64,000 bases of DNA, taken from Azospirillum sp. B510 (GTDB taxonomy: Bacteria; Pseudomonadota; Alphaproteobacteria; Azospirillales; Azospirillaceae). Position 1 is the stretch's first letter; the number at the start of each line of letters is the position of its first letter. Below the pieces are notes generated by a model. That model had not been told where the DNA came from, made no database searches, and saw only the letters and a program-made list of their open reading frames with translations. The stretch spans positions 186,001 to 250,000 of the forward strand of contig NC_013860.1 of the NCBI RefSeq assembly GCF_000010725.1, in the 5' to 3' direction. Both the position numbers and the translations under genes were made by a program. Shown piece by piece: positions 16,801 to 24,290 of the stretch.

Positions 16801-19228
16801 CCAGCGTCTCGATGGCCGAGATCAGCAGGGTGGTGCCCGTCGAAGCGAGGGTGACGATATCGGTGCCGCTGGTACCCGTCAGGGTCTCCAGGCCGGCGAC
16901 CAGAACCGTGCTGCCGACGCCGCCCAGCGTGACAACATCAATGCCAGTGGTCGTATCAGCAATGGTTTCGATCGCCGAAACCAGGACCGTGCTGCCATTG
17001 CTGTTGAAGGAGATGGCATCGTTGAACGCGCTGCCGATCAGAGTCTCGAGAGCGCCAACGAAAACCGTGCTGCCGGCGGTGCTGCTCAGCGTGACGATAT
17101 CGGTGCCGGTGCCGGTGCCGATCACGGTCTCGATGGACGAGACCAGCAGGGTGCTGCCGGCGGTGCCCAGCGTGACGGCGTCGAGGCCGCTGTTACCGAT
17201 CAGGGTCTCGATGGCCGAGATCAGCAGCGTGTTGCCGACCGTGCCACCGCCCAGCGTGACGACGTCGGTGCCGCTGTTGCCGGTCAGGGTCTCAAGCAGG
17301 GACACCAGCACCGTGGTGCCGGCGGTGCCGCTCAACGTGACGACGTCGGTGCCGCTGTTGCCGGTGATGGTCTCGATGCCCAAGGCCAGCAGGGTGCTGC
17401 CGACCGTGCCCAGCGTGACGGCGTCGGTGCCGCTGGTGCCGGTCAGGGTCTCCAGAGCCGACACGAGGATCGTCGAGCCGGCGGTGCCGCTCAACGTGAC
17501 GACGTCGGTGCCGCTGTTGCCGGTCAGCGTCTCGATGGCCGAGATCAGCAGGGTGCTGCCGATCGTACCGCCGCCCAGCGTGACGGCGTCGGTGCCGCTG
17601 TTGCCGGTCAGCGTCTCAATGGCCGAGACCAGCAGCGTGTTGCCGACAGTGCCGCCCAGCGTGACGATGTCGATGCCGCTGTTGCCGGTCAGCGTCTCGA
17701 TGGCCGAGACCAGCAGCGTGTTGCCGATCGTACCACCGTTCAGGGAGACGGCGTCGGTGCCGGCGCCACCGGTCAGGGTCTCGATGGCCGAGATCAGCAG
17801 GGTGTTGCCGACCGTGCCAGTCAGCGTGACGATGTCGATGCCGCTGGTGCCGGCCAGGGTCTCGAGCAAGGACACCTGAACCGTGCTGCCGGCCGTGCCG
17901 CTCAGCGTGACGACGTCGGTGCCGCTGTTGCCGGTCAGCGTCTCGATGGCCAAGACCAGCAGGGTGCTGCCGGCCGTGCCCAGCGTGACGGCGTCGGTGC
18001 CGCTGGTGCCGGTCAGGGTCTCCAGCAAGGACACCAGCACGGTGTTGCCAGCCGTGCCGTTCAGCGTGACGATGTCGATGCCGCTGTTGCCGGTCAGCGT
18101 CTCGATGGCCGAGACCAGCAGGGTGTTGCCGATCGTACCACCGTTCAGGGAGACGGCGTCGGTGCCGGCGCCACCGGTCAGGGTCTCAATGGCCGAGATC
18201 AGCAGGGTGTTGCCGACCGTGCCAGTCAGCGTGACGATGTCGATGCCGCTGGTGCCGGCCAGGGTCTCGAGCAAGGACACCTGAACCGTGCTGCCGGCCG
18301 TGCCGCTCAGCGTGACGACATCGGTGCCGCCGTTGCCGGTCAGCGTCTCGATGGCCAAGACCAGCAGGGTGCTGCCGGCCGTGCCCAGCGTGACGGCGTC
18401 GGTGCCGCTGGTGCCGGTCAGGGTCTCCAGAGCCGACACGAGGATCGTCGAGCCAGCCGTGCCGTTCAGCGTGACGATGTCGATGCCGCTGTTGCCGGTC
18501 AGCGTCTCGATGGCCGAGACCAGCAGGGTGTTGCCGATCGTACCACCGTTCAGGGAGACGGCGTCGGTGCCGGCGCCACCGGTCAGGGTCTCAATGGCCG
18601 AGATCAGCAGGGTGTTACCGACCGTGCCAGTCAGCGTGACGACGTCGATGCCGCTGGTGCCGGCCAGGGTCTCGAGCAAGGACACCTGAACCGTGCTGCC
18701 GGCCGTGCCGCTCAGCGTGACGACATCGGTGCCGCTGTTGCCGGTCAGCGTCTCAAGCGCCGAGACCAGCAAGGTGCTGCCGGCCGTGCCCAGCGTGACG
18801 ACGTCGGTGCCGCTGCTGCCGGTCAGGGTCTCCAGCAAGGACACCAGCACGGTGTTGCCGGACGTACCGCCCAGCGTGATGATGTCGGTGCCGCCGTTGC
18901 CGGTCAGGGTCTCCAGAGCCGACACGAGGATCGTCGAGCCAGCCGTGCCGCCGTCGATCGAGATGACATCCGTGCCCGCACCGCCGGTCAGCGTCTCAAT
19001 CAGGCTGACCAGGAGGGTGTTGCCGGAGCTCAGCGTGACAAGATCGTTGCCGATGTTGCCGATGAGGGTCTCCAACGCCGTCACCAGAATGGTGCTTCCA
19101 GACGTGGCGTTGAGCGTTACGACATCTGTGGAGTTCGAATCACCGATGAGGGTGTTGAACGAGCCGACGCTTAGGGTGGCCCCTCCAGTTACAAGCCATA
19201 TCGTGGTGCCGGACGTTGATTGTGGCAT
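10829..19228 (-). CDS. Giant Thr/Ser-rich tandem-repeat protein, candidate type I secretion substrate
   Basis: This 2,799-residue protein is almost entirely made of about 100 units of 26-28 residues. Each unit has a hydrophobic strand (like NTLLVSALETLTG) and a turn (like GNSGTDVVTL or GGAGTDAVTL). The turn fits the RTX-type Gly-Gly-x-Gly-x-Asp-x pattern, but occurs once per unit rather than in 9-residue arrays. There are no obvious cysteines and no N-terminal signal peptide. The last 170 or so residues are not repetitive and carry a perfect EF-hand loop, DWNGDGTVTGTE, 20 residues from the end. A C-terminal region without a signal peptide suits type I secretion, whose transporter and adaptor genes are at 22.9-26.4 kb. 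GGGGA lies about 9 bases before the start. The role is probably a secreted adhesin or surface-layer-like protein (inference). Confidence 0.85.
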   Translation of the reverse strand: MPQSTSGTTIWLVTGGATLSVGSFNTLIGDSNSTDVVTLNATSGSTILVTALETLIGNIGNDLVTLSSGNTLLVSLIETLTGGAGTDVISIDGGTAGSTILVSALETLTGNGGTDIITLGGTSGNTVLVSLLETLTGSSGTDVVTLGTAGSTLLVSALETLTGNSGTDVVTLSGTAGSTVQVSLLETLAGTSGIDVVTLTGTVGNTLLISAIETLTGGAGTDAVSLNGGTIGNTLLVSAIETLTGNSGIDIVTLNGTAGSTILVSALETLTGTSGTDAVTLGTAGSTLLVLAIETLTGNGGTDVVTLSGTAGSTVQVSLLETLAGTSGIDIVTLTGTVGNTLLISAIETLTGGAGTDAVSLNGGTIGNTLLVSAIETLTGNSGIDIVTLNGTAGNTVLVSLLETLTGTSGTDAVTLGTAGSTLLVLAIETLTGNSGTDVVTLSGTAGSTVQVSLLETLAGTSGIDIVTLTGTVGNTLLISAIETLTGGAGTDAVSLNGGTIGNTLLVSAIETLTGNSGIDIVTLGGTVGNTLLVSAIETLTGNSGTDAVTLGGGTIGSTLLISAIETLTGNSGTDVVTLSGTAGSTILVSALETLTGTSGTDAVTLGTVGSTLLALGIETITGNSGTDVVTLSGTAGTTVLVSLLETLTGNSGTDVVTLGGGTVGNTLLISAIETLIGNSGLDAVTLGTAGSTLLVSSIETVIGTGTGTDIVTLSSTAGSTVFVGALETLIGSAFNDAISFNSNGSTVLVSAIETIADTTTGIDVVTLGGVGSTVLVAGLETLTGTSGTDIVTLASTGTTLLISAIETLAGGAGTDVITLGTGGNTLLASLLETIAGNSGTDVVTLGGTIGNTLLVSALEILAGSTGTDAITLGTAGNSIIVRDIETLTGNSGTDAVTLGGTAGNTLLASLLETITGSSGTDAVTLGTIGSTLLVSALETLTGNSGTDTVTLGSAGNTLLASLLETITGNSGSDLVFLGTVGNTVLVSGLELLIGNTGTDAVTLGTAGNSIIVRDLETLIGNSGTDVVTLGGIIGNTLLVSALEILAGSTGTDVVTLGTAGNSIIVRDLETLTGNSGTDAITLGGTAGNTVLVSLLETLTGSSGTDAVTLGTIGSTLLVSALETLTGNSGTDVVTLGSAGNTLLASLLETITGGAGTDIVFTGSAGNTVLVSGLELLIGNTGTDAITLGTAGNSIIVRDIETLTGNSGTDVVTLGGTAGNTLLASLLETITGSSGTDAVTLGTIGSTLLVSALETLTGNSGTDAVTLGSAGNTLLASLLETITGGVATDLVFLGTVGNTVLVSGLELLIGNTGTDAVTLGTAGNSIIVRDIETLTGNSGTDVVTLANTGNTLLVSALEILAGGTGTDVVTLNANSTLIVRDLETLTGSGGTDVITLGGTAGNTVLVSLLETLTGSSGTDAVTLGTIGSTLLVSALETLTGNSGTDIITLGSAGNALLVSAIETITGGAGTDIVFTGSAGNTVLVSGLELLIGNSGTDAITLGTAGNSIIVRDIETLTGNSGTDVVTLGGTAGNTLLASLLETITGSSGTDAVTLGTIGSTLLVSALETLTGNSGTDAVTLGSAGNTLFASLLETITGGIATDLVFLGTVGNTVLVSGLELLIGNTGTDAVTLGTSGNSIIVRDIETLTGNSGTDVVTLANTGNTLLVSALEILAGGTGTDVVTLNANSTLIVRDLETLTGSGGTDVITLGGTAGNTVLVSLLETLTGSSGTDAVTLGTIGSTLLVSALETLTGNSGTDIITLGSAGNALLVSAIETITGGAGTDIVFTGSAGSTMNISALEILVGDAGTDVVTITTTTANTLIVRGIETLTGGSASDTIVLGDTGSTILVSAIEALTGGAGTDAVTLGGTSGNTLLVSALETLTGNSGTDAVTLGSAGNTLFASLLETITGGIATDLVFLGTVGNTVLVSGLELLIGNTGTDAVTLGTSGNSIIVRDIETLTGNSGTDVVTLGNTGNTLLVSALEILAGGVGTDVVTLNANSTLIVRDLETLTGSGGTDAITLGGTAGNTVLVSLLETLTGSSGTDAVTLGTIGSTLLVSALETLTGNSGTDIVTLGSAGNALLVSAIETITGGAGTDIVFTGSAGSTMNISALEILVGGAGTDVVTITTTTANTLIVRGIETLTGGSASDTIVLGDTGSTILVSAIEALTGGAGTDAVTLGGTSGNTLLVSAIETLVGNSGTDVVTLGSAGSNLLVSAIETLTGGAGTDIVFLGSAGNTMQVGAVEVLVGGTGTDAITLASAGATLAVRAVETLIGGVGTEVVFLADVINTVTVSGLSILIGGTATDVVTLAGTAGNTLITRAVETLIGSVNNDAVILGDSGNLMTVSGLETLIGGAGTDIVFLGSSGNSLTVSGLEVLVGGVGTDVVTIGSAGSTIALRGIETLIGGSGTEVIFLGDTANTLTVSQIDILIGGASTDIVTLGNSGNTLITRGVETLIGGTGTDAVILGDTGNTMTVSALETLAGGRGTDIVFLGSSGNTSLVSGVEVLVGGAGNDAVTLGTAGSTIALRDIETLSGTSSSDVVFLGDTGNTVNVSGVSILIGGNGTDVVTLSNASGNTLITRGVETLIGNSNTDVVILGDTANTVSVSGVEALTGGANADVVTVTSGAIRFTGGAGADTITLQANANNDQIVFQTGGDGAAAGATTGFDVVNNFQTSDQVVITGALRSFVDRNGTGVLESSTRATGTVDMRTDEVVALSTAVSNLADTDLASFRSALGTLTNSSVGANTLVLANDGTNTGLYLVTDWNGDGTVTGTEARLLARFNGVLLGTGNVTAG
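12961..14900. repeat. Higher-order ~940-bp DNA repeats inside the giant gene
   Basis: Beyond the ~78-bp unit repeat, larger blocks recur. The segment TCTCGATCGCCGAAACCAGC followed by AGGGCGTTGCC begins at 12961, 13903 and 14842, spacings of 942 and 939 bp, which is about 12 units. Flanking unit order is largely the same in the copies. This points to block duplication or gene conversion rather than slow divergence of single units. Confidence 0.8.
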
Positions 19229-19701
19229 TTACTTGATCCCCATATCGTTCTGACCCCATAGCAAAAACTTGTCGATCCGCGATCCACATGTCTTGCAGGC
19301 GGCATTCAGGCATGATTCGGCCTTATGCAGCGTCATTTTCCTATCCGAAGAGGTACACCCGTGCAATCGAATTTACGGTGACTGCGCTTCGGGAGGATGC
19401 GCCGAGGTTATCTCGTCAGGATCACTTGGCGCGCTCGCCCTTGAGCCCCAACTTAATCATTTGATTTAAAACGATAAATTTCGTATGGATTTTCGGTCAC
19501 AGATGAGAAAAATCCGCGCGCCGGCATGCGATCCCGCCACTCCCACCGCACGGGAAATGAGGTGTCCGAGGGCGAAAAGACAAAATACTCCTGTTCATAG
19601 CTCTTGATCGATATTCAATCAGCCGAGTATGCAAGGTCGTTCTCCAGGGATCTGAAGACAGTCAGCAATAGAATGACAAGCTTGGGGCGGCGGGCATCTG
19701 T
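19229..19701. promoter_or_regulatory. Divergent intergenic region (473 bp)
   Basis: This lies between the giant repeat gene (minus) and the TPR-GT9-like gene (plus). It is clearly more AT-rich than its neighbours, especially around 19450-19500 (for example TTGATTTAAAACG and ATAAATTTCG). It must hold the promoters of both genes. I see no convincing sigma70 pair, operator or RNA gene, and no ORF worth calling. Confidence 0.5.
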
Positions 19702-21468
19702 ATGACGACCATTCAAGAGGCTCTCACCATCGCGGTCCGCCATCACCAGGGCGGGCGCCTGGAGATGGCGGCCGACATCTACCGGCAAATCCTGCGGGTG
19801 GCGCCCCGGCATCCCGACGCCCTGCACCTCATGGGGATCGCGCTGCGCCGCCGCCAGCCGCTGGAGGCGGCCCGTTTGATTCGGGAGGCGTTGACGCAGA
19901 ACCCGGAATTGACCGAGGCCCACCTCAATCTTGGCAACGTCCTGCAGGATCTGGGGCGTATCGGCGACGCGGCCGCCTGTTACCGCCGGGCCATCGCCCT
20001 GCGCCCCGATTTCGACCTGGCGCTGCCAGGGCTGGCCTTCTGTCTGCGCCTGCTCGGCCGGCTGGGCGAGGCTGCGACGATTTATCGCCGGGCGGTCGCC
20101 CTTGGGCCGGAGGTGGCGGAAACCCGCAACGGCCTTGCCAACTGCCTGCAGGACGACAAGCGCTATGATGAGGCGGTGAGCGGCTACCGGGCCGCCCTGG
20201 CGCTCGATCCCTTCCACGCCTCGGCCGGCAACAATCTCAGCATCGCCCTGCGCGAACTCGGGCGGATCGCCGAGGCCGAGCGGTGGCAGCGGCGCGCCAT
20301 CGCCCGCGATCCCACCTTCGCCGCCGCCCACAGCAGCCTCGGCATCACCCTGCAGGAGGCCGGACGGCTGGAGGAGGCCGTGGCTTGCCAGGCCCACGCC
20401 CTTGTCTGCGATCCGGGCTTCACCGCCGCCTACAACAATCTCGGCAACAGCCGCCAGGCCCAGAACCGCCTTGCCGAGGCGATCCTCCAGTACCGGCGGG
20501 CGCTGCGGCTGGACCCCGCCAGCCCCGACGCCCACCGCAATCTCGGCATCGGACTGCTGCTGGACGGCCAGTTCAGCGAGGGGTGGCGCGAATATGAGGG
20601 CCGGCTGCGCTGCAAGGATGCGCCGGTGCTTGCCGATCTGCCCAAGCCGCGCTGGACCGGGGAGCCGCTCGCCGGCAAACGCGTCCTGCTGCACAGCGAG
20701 CAGGGACTCGGCGACAGCATCCAGTTCTGCCGCTACGCCCCGATGATAGCGGCGCGCGGCGGTCGGGTGGTGCTCGGCGTCCAGCCGGCGCTTCAGCGCC
20801 TGATGAAGGGGGTGGTGCGGCCGGACGCCATCCTCTCCGGCTCGGTTCCGCTCGACGCCTTCGACCTCCATGTCCAACTTCTCAGCCTGCCGCTGCTGTT
20901 CGGCACGACGCTCGAGTCGATCCCGGCCCGCGTGCCCTATCTTTTTCCGGAACCGGAACTGGCAGCCCAGTGGGCCGAGCGGCTCAGCCCGCATCAGGGC
21001 TTGCGGGTCGGGCTGGTCTGGGCCGGGTCGCCCGGCCATGGCAATGACCGCAACCGCTCCTTGCGGCTGGAGGCCTTCGCCGCCCTGTCCCGTCTGCCCA
21101 ACCTTACCCTCTTCTCCATCCAGAAGGGGCCGAGCGAGGGGCTGGCGGCCACGCCGCCGGCGGGCATGCGCCTGATTTCCCTGTCCGCCGAGATCAGGGA
21201 TTTCGCCGACACCGCGGCGATCGCCGCCAACCTGGACGTGATCGTCTGCGTCGATACCTCGGTCGCCCATCTGTGCGGGGCGCTCGGCCGCCCCACCTGG
21301 GTGCTGCTGCCCTTCGCCCCCGACTGGCGGTGGCTGCTCGGGCGCGACGACACGCCCTGGTATCCCACCATGCGTCTGTTCCGGCAGAACCGCCCCGGCG
21401 ATTGGGAGGAGGTGCTGGAACGGGTCGAGGAAGCGCTGCGGGCGAAGGCAGCCGCCCTGCCGCGCTGA
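19702..21468 (+). CDS. TPR protein with a GT9 (heptosyltransferase-like) domain
   Basis: The product is 588 residues. About eight TPR units cover residues 1-290 (repeats such as AEAHLNLGNVLQDLGRI). A GT-B domain resembling ADP-heptose:LPS heptosyltransferases follows: SEQGLGDSIQFCRYAP near residue 333, GLVWAGSPGHGNDRNRS near 434 and CVDTSVAHLCGALGRPTW near 515, the last being the GT9-type donor-site region. TPR-GT9 proteins are candidates for sugar transfer to proteins, because TPRs usually hold a peptide. The gene diverges from the giant repeat gene, which makes that protein a possible acceptor (inference). gmhA at 30.3 kb could supply a heptose precursor. The same architecture occurs at 53.4 kb. 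Confidence 0.8.
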   Translation: MTTIQEALTIAVRHHQGGRLEMAADIYRQILRVAPRHPDALHLMGIALRRRQPLEAARLIREALTQNPELTEAHLNLGNVLQDLGRIGDAAACYRRAIALRPDFDLALPGLAFCLRLLGRLGEAATIYRRAVALGPEVAETRNGLANCLQDDKRYDEAVSGYRAALALDPFHASAGNNLSIALRELGRIAEAERWQRRAIARDPTFAAAHSSLGITLQEAGRLEEAVACQAHALVCDPGFTAAYNNLGNSRQAQNRLAEAILQYRRALRLDPASPDAHRNLGIGLLLDGQFSEGWREYEGRLRCKDAPVLADLPKPRWTGEPLAGKRVLLHSEQGLGDSIQFCRYAPMIAARGGRVVLGVQPALQRLMKGVVRPDAILSGSVPLDAFDLHVQLLSLPLLFGTTLESIPARVPYLFPEPELAAQWAERLSPHQGLRVGLVWAGSPGHGNDRNRSLRLEAFAALSRLPNLTLFSIQKGPSEGLAATPPAGMRLISLSAEIRDFADTAAIAANLDVIVCVDTSVAHLCGALGRPTWVLLPFAPDWRWLLGRDDTPWYPTMRLFRQNRPGDWEEVLERVEEALRAKAAALPR

Positions 21469-21478
21469 TCCCGCGCGC

Positions 21479-21520
21479 GCCGGGACTGCCTTCCCCGCTT
21501 CGGAGAGGGGCAGCCCCGGC
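21479..21520. terminator. Bidirectional hairpin between convergent genes
   Basis: Twelve-base arms, GCCGGGACTGCC (21479-21490) and GGCAGCCCCGGC (21509-21520), pair with one mismatch. They lie between the stops of the TPR-GT9-like gene (plus) and the Sel1 gene (minus). There is no strong U-run. Confidence 0.45.
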
Positions 21521-21527
21521 CGCAGGA

Positions 21528-22886
21528 TCAGTGCGCGGCCGCCGGCGGCAGGCTCTTGCGCCACTCCTCGAGAAGCGTGTCCGTCTTCTGCCGCTCCTCG
21601 GCATTCATGGCGTTGTGCAGGGCGTCGACCTTCGCCTGGAGCGTCGCCCGGTCACTCTCCGGGGCCACCGATGCCGCCACCCGATACCACATGCAGGCCT
21701 GCGGCGGATTGACCGCGCCACCCTGCCCCGTCTCGTATAGCGAGGCGAGGTTGAGCATGGCGGCGAAATGGCCCTGGGCGGCCGCCCGGCGCAGCCAGTC
21801 AACCGCTTCCAGAACCTCCGGCCGCCCGCCGGTTCCCTTGAGAAGCAGCAGGCCGAGATTGACCTGGGCGTTGACGTTGCCCTGGACGGCGGCCTTGCGG
21901 TACCAGGTGGCCGCCTCTCCGAAATCGGCCGCGCCCGCCAGCCCCCTGGCATGGAGCAACCCCAGATTGAACTGGGCGCTGGAATTGCCCTTCTCAGCCG
22001 AAAGCCGGCACCATTTCAGGGTTTCGCGATAGTCCTGCGGCACGCCGCGGCCGGAGGCGTAGAGCAGGCCGAGATGGAGCTGGGCCACCGGATGGTCCTG
22101 TTCGGCGGCGCGACGGTACCAATGGGCGGCCTTCTCCGCATCCGGCTCCACCCCTTGCCCATGCTCCCAGGCGAGCCCCAGGCTGAATTGCGCACCGGCA
22201 TTGCCGTTCTCGGCCGATTTCTCGTACCAGGACAGGGCCTCGGCCATGTCCTGGGCCACGCCGTTGCCCTGGGCGTACAAGGAGCCGAGCTTCATCTGCG
22301 CCGTGGCGTGGCCCAGTTCCGCCGCCTTGCGGAACCATGGGACCGCCGCCGCATAGTCCTGCGGCACACCCTGGCCGAAGGTGTGGAACAGGCCAAGATG
22401 GTAGATCGCTTCGGCGTGGTTCTGTGCCGCGGCCTTCTCGTACCAGGACAGCGCCTCGGCCATGTCGGGGGCCGCGCCAAGACCATGGGGAAACAGCAGG
22501 GCCAGGTTGGCCTCGGCGGCGGCCCGATTGTGCTGGGCCGCGCTGCGCTGCCAGCGGACCGGGGGAGCGTTGTCCTGCGGGGCGCCCTCGCCGTTGGCCA
22601 GGAACAGGCCAAGGGTGAATTGCGCCTCGACATGCCCCTGGGCGGCGGCCTTGCGCAGCCAATGGGCGGCATCGCCGAAATTACGGACCACCCCCTCGCC
22701 GCGGATATAGGATTGGCCGACGCGGAACTGGGCCTCGGCATCGCCCTGCTCGGCCAGCGGCAGCCAATGGCGCAAGGCGGCGAGATGGTCGCCGGCCTCA
22801 TGGGCCTCCAGGCCCTTGCGCAAATCCGGCCGGGCGGCGGCCATCGGCGCCGCCGGCTTGCTGAACAGGCGGGAGATCAGACTCAT
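21528..22886 (-). CDS. Sel1-like repeat protein
   Basis: This 452-residue protein is built of about ten Sel1-type repeats of 36 residues. Examples are GDAEAQFRVGQSYIRGEGVVRNFGDAAHW and NAQVNLGLLLLKGTGG. Sel1 repeats form alpha-solenoids that hold protein partners. No signal peptide or transmembrane segment is evident, so it is probably cytoplasmic. Its start overlaps the HlyD stop as ATGA, so it is the third gene of the type I secretion operon and is translationally coupled. A role as an adaptor or chaperone for the secretion apparatus or its substrate is a reasonable inference, with no direct proof. Confidence 0.88.
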   Translation of the reverse strand: MSLISRLFSKPAAPMAAARPDLRKGLEAHEAGDHLAALRHWLPLAEQGDAEAQFRVGQSYIRGEGVVRNFGDAAHWLRKAAAQGHVEAQFTLGLFLANGEGAPQDNAPPVRWQRSAAQHNRAAAEANLALLFPHGLGAAPDMAEALSWYEKAAAQNHAEAIYHLGLFHTFGQGVPQDYAAAVPWFRKAAELGHATAQMKLGSLYAQGNGVAQDMAEALSWYEKSAENGNAGAQFSLGLAWEHGQGVEPDAEKAAHWYRRAAEQDHPVAQLHLGLLYASGRGVPQDYRETLKWCRLSAEKGNSSAQFNLGLLHARGLAGAADFGEAATWYRKAAVQGNVNAQVNLGLLLLKGTGGRPEVLEAVDWLRRAAAQGHFAAMLNLASLYETGQGGAVNPPQACMWYRVAASVAPESDRATLQAKVDALHNAMNAEERQKTDTLLEEWRKSLPPAAAH

Positions 22887-24280
22887 GGCTCGCGCATGCT
22901 TTCGTTGAGACCGCGCAGGATCGGCCGCAGGAAGTAGGAGATCACCCGCCGCTCGCCCACCTTGATGTCCGCCTTCAGCGGCATGCCGGGGATCAGGCGG
23001 AAGTGGGCAGGTACGTTGCGCAGCTCGGTTTTGGTCAGGCGGACCCGGGCCCGGTAGAAGGGCTGGGTGCCGGTCTGCGGGTTGTTGCGGTCGGTGAAGG
23101 CGTCCTGGCTGATCGTCTCCACCACCCCTTCCAGGGCCCCATGATCGGTGAAGGGATAGGCGTCGAGCTTGATCTGCACCGTATCGCCGACCTGGACGAA
23201 GGCGAGGTCGCGGGCGTCGATGGTGATCTCGGTCTCAAGACCGCCGCCCAGCGGAAACAGCTTGAACAGAGCCTCGCCCGGCTGGGCCATCGAGCCGACC
23301 GAGGTCTTGGGCGACACCTCCAGCACCACCGCGTCGGTCGGCGCCTCCAGCTTGACCAGATCCTCGCGCTTGCGCGCCTTGCTGAGCTGTTCACGCAGCG
23401 AATCGCTTTCGGTGCGCTGCTTGACCAACTCCTCGATCGCCGAACTCTTCCAGTTCTGGACGTAGACATCCTGGTCGGCATAGAGCGACTTGAGTTCGTG
23501 CTGGTTGGCCGCCAGCTCATTCTCGTTGTAGACTAGGGTACGCTCGATATCGATGCGGTCGTTGGTGGCGTACAGCATGTTCAGCTTGCTGCCGGTCTGC
23601 GACGCCGCCAGCGAACTGCGCATGCCCTCGATCTCCCGGACCACCTTCAGCCGCTCGGCCAGATGGGACCGGTCGGTCTCGTTCTTCACGATGGAGGCCT
23701 TCACCCGCGCGATCTTCTCGGCATAGCTCTGCAACTGCGCCCGAAACTGCGCCTGGCGTTCCCGCCACAGGCCGAACTGCAGGGCCGCGTTGCGGTCCTT
23801 GGCGTCGGCGGGAGTGTAGGGACGGTCGTTGTATTCGGCCTCCAGCCGCGCCACCTGGGCATCGACGCTGGCCAGCCGCGCCTCCAGCTGCCCGACATCG
23901 GCCTGGGCGAAGGTGGGATCCAGCGTGGCCAGGATGTCGCCCGGCTTGACGATGTCGCCGGCCCGGACATTGACCGACTTGATCATCACCGTGTCCAGGG
24001 GCTGGACGAAGACCGTGGCCTCCTGCGAGGTGATCTTGCCCGGCGCCACCACGATGCGGTCCAGCTTCACGACGATCGCCCAGACGACCGCCAAGACGAC
24101 CGCGAGCGCCAGCATATGCAGGACGATGCGGGCCAGCAGCGGATCGGGGGCGGCGTCGATCGCCGCGGTGTCCCGCTGGAACTGGCTGATGATCGCTTCC
24201 GGCGCGGCCTTCGCCGCACCCTTGCTCTGTTTCGCCGGCACCTTGGCCAGCGGGATGGAGCCGATTTGATGGGTCGTCAC
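22883..24280 (-). CDS. Type I secretion membrane-fusion (HlyD-family) adaptor
   Basis: This 465-residue periplasmic adaptor would link an inner-membrane ABC exporter to a TolC-type outer-membrane channel. It has a cytoplasmic N-terminus, one transmembrane segment near residues 50-75 (IVLHMLALAVVLAVVWAIVV), then a biotinyl-lipoyl half (VVAPGKITSQEATVFVQPLD). A long coiled-coil hairpin covers roughly 120-310, followed by the second lipoyl half (LEAPTDAVVLEVSPKTSVGS) and the C-terminal beta-barrel ending in VGERRVISYFLRPI. The start is GTG at 24280, with AGGAG 8 bases upstream. It lies 10 bases after the ABC gene. No tolC gene is in the window. Confidence 0.93.
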   Translation of the reverse strand: MTTHQIGSIPLAKVPAKQSKGAAKAAPEAIISQFQRDTAAIDAAPDPLLARIVLHMLALAVVLAVVWAIVVKLDRIVVAPGKITSQEATVFVQPLDTVMIKSVNVRAGDIVKPGDILATLDPTFAQADVGQLEARLASVDAQVARLEAEYNDRPYTPADAKDRNAALQFGLWRERQAQFRAQLQSYAEKIARVKASIVKNETDRSHLAERLKVVREIEGMRSSLAASQTGSKLNMLYATNDRIDIERTLVYNENELAANQHELKSLYADQDVYVQNWKSSAIEELVKQRTESDSLREQLSKARKREDLVKLEAPTDAVVLEVSPKTSVGSMAQPGEALFKLFPLGGGLETEITIDARDLAFVQVGDTVQIKLDAYPFTDHGALEGVVETISQDAFTDRNNPQTGTQPFYRARVRLTKTELRNVPAHFRLIPGMPLKADIKVGERRVISYFLRPILRGLNESMREP

Positions 24281-24290
24281 CGTCGGTCTC

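Noticed and set aside
10977-17879. A 2,300-codon open frame on the plus strand opposite the giant repeat gene, and its continuations to 19253
   Set aside because: It is the antisense shadow of the repeat array: the repeated codon pattern happens to lack stops in that frame. It has no family similarity and the minus frame has a start, ribosome-binding site, non-repetitive C-terminus and terminator.
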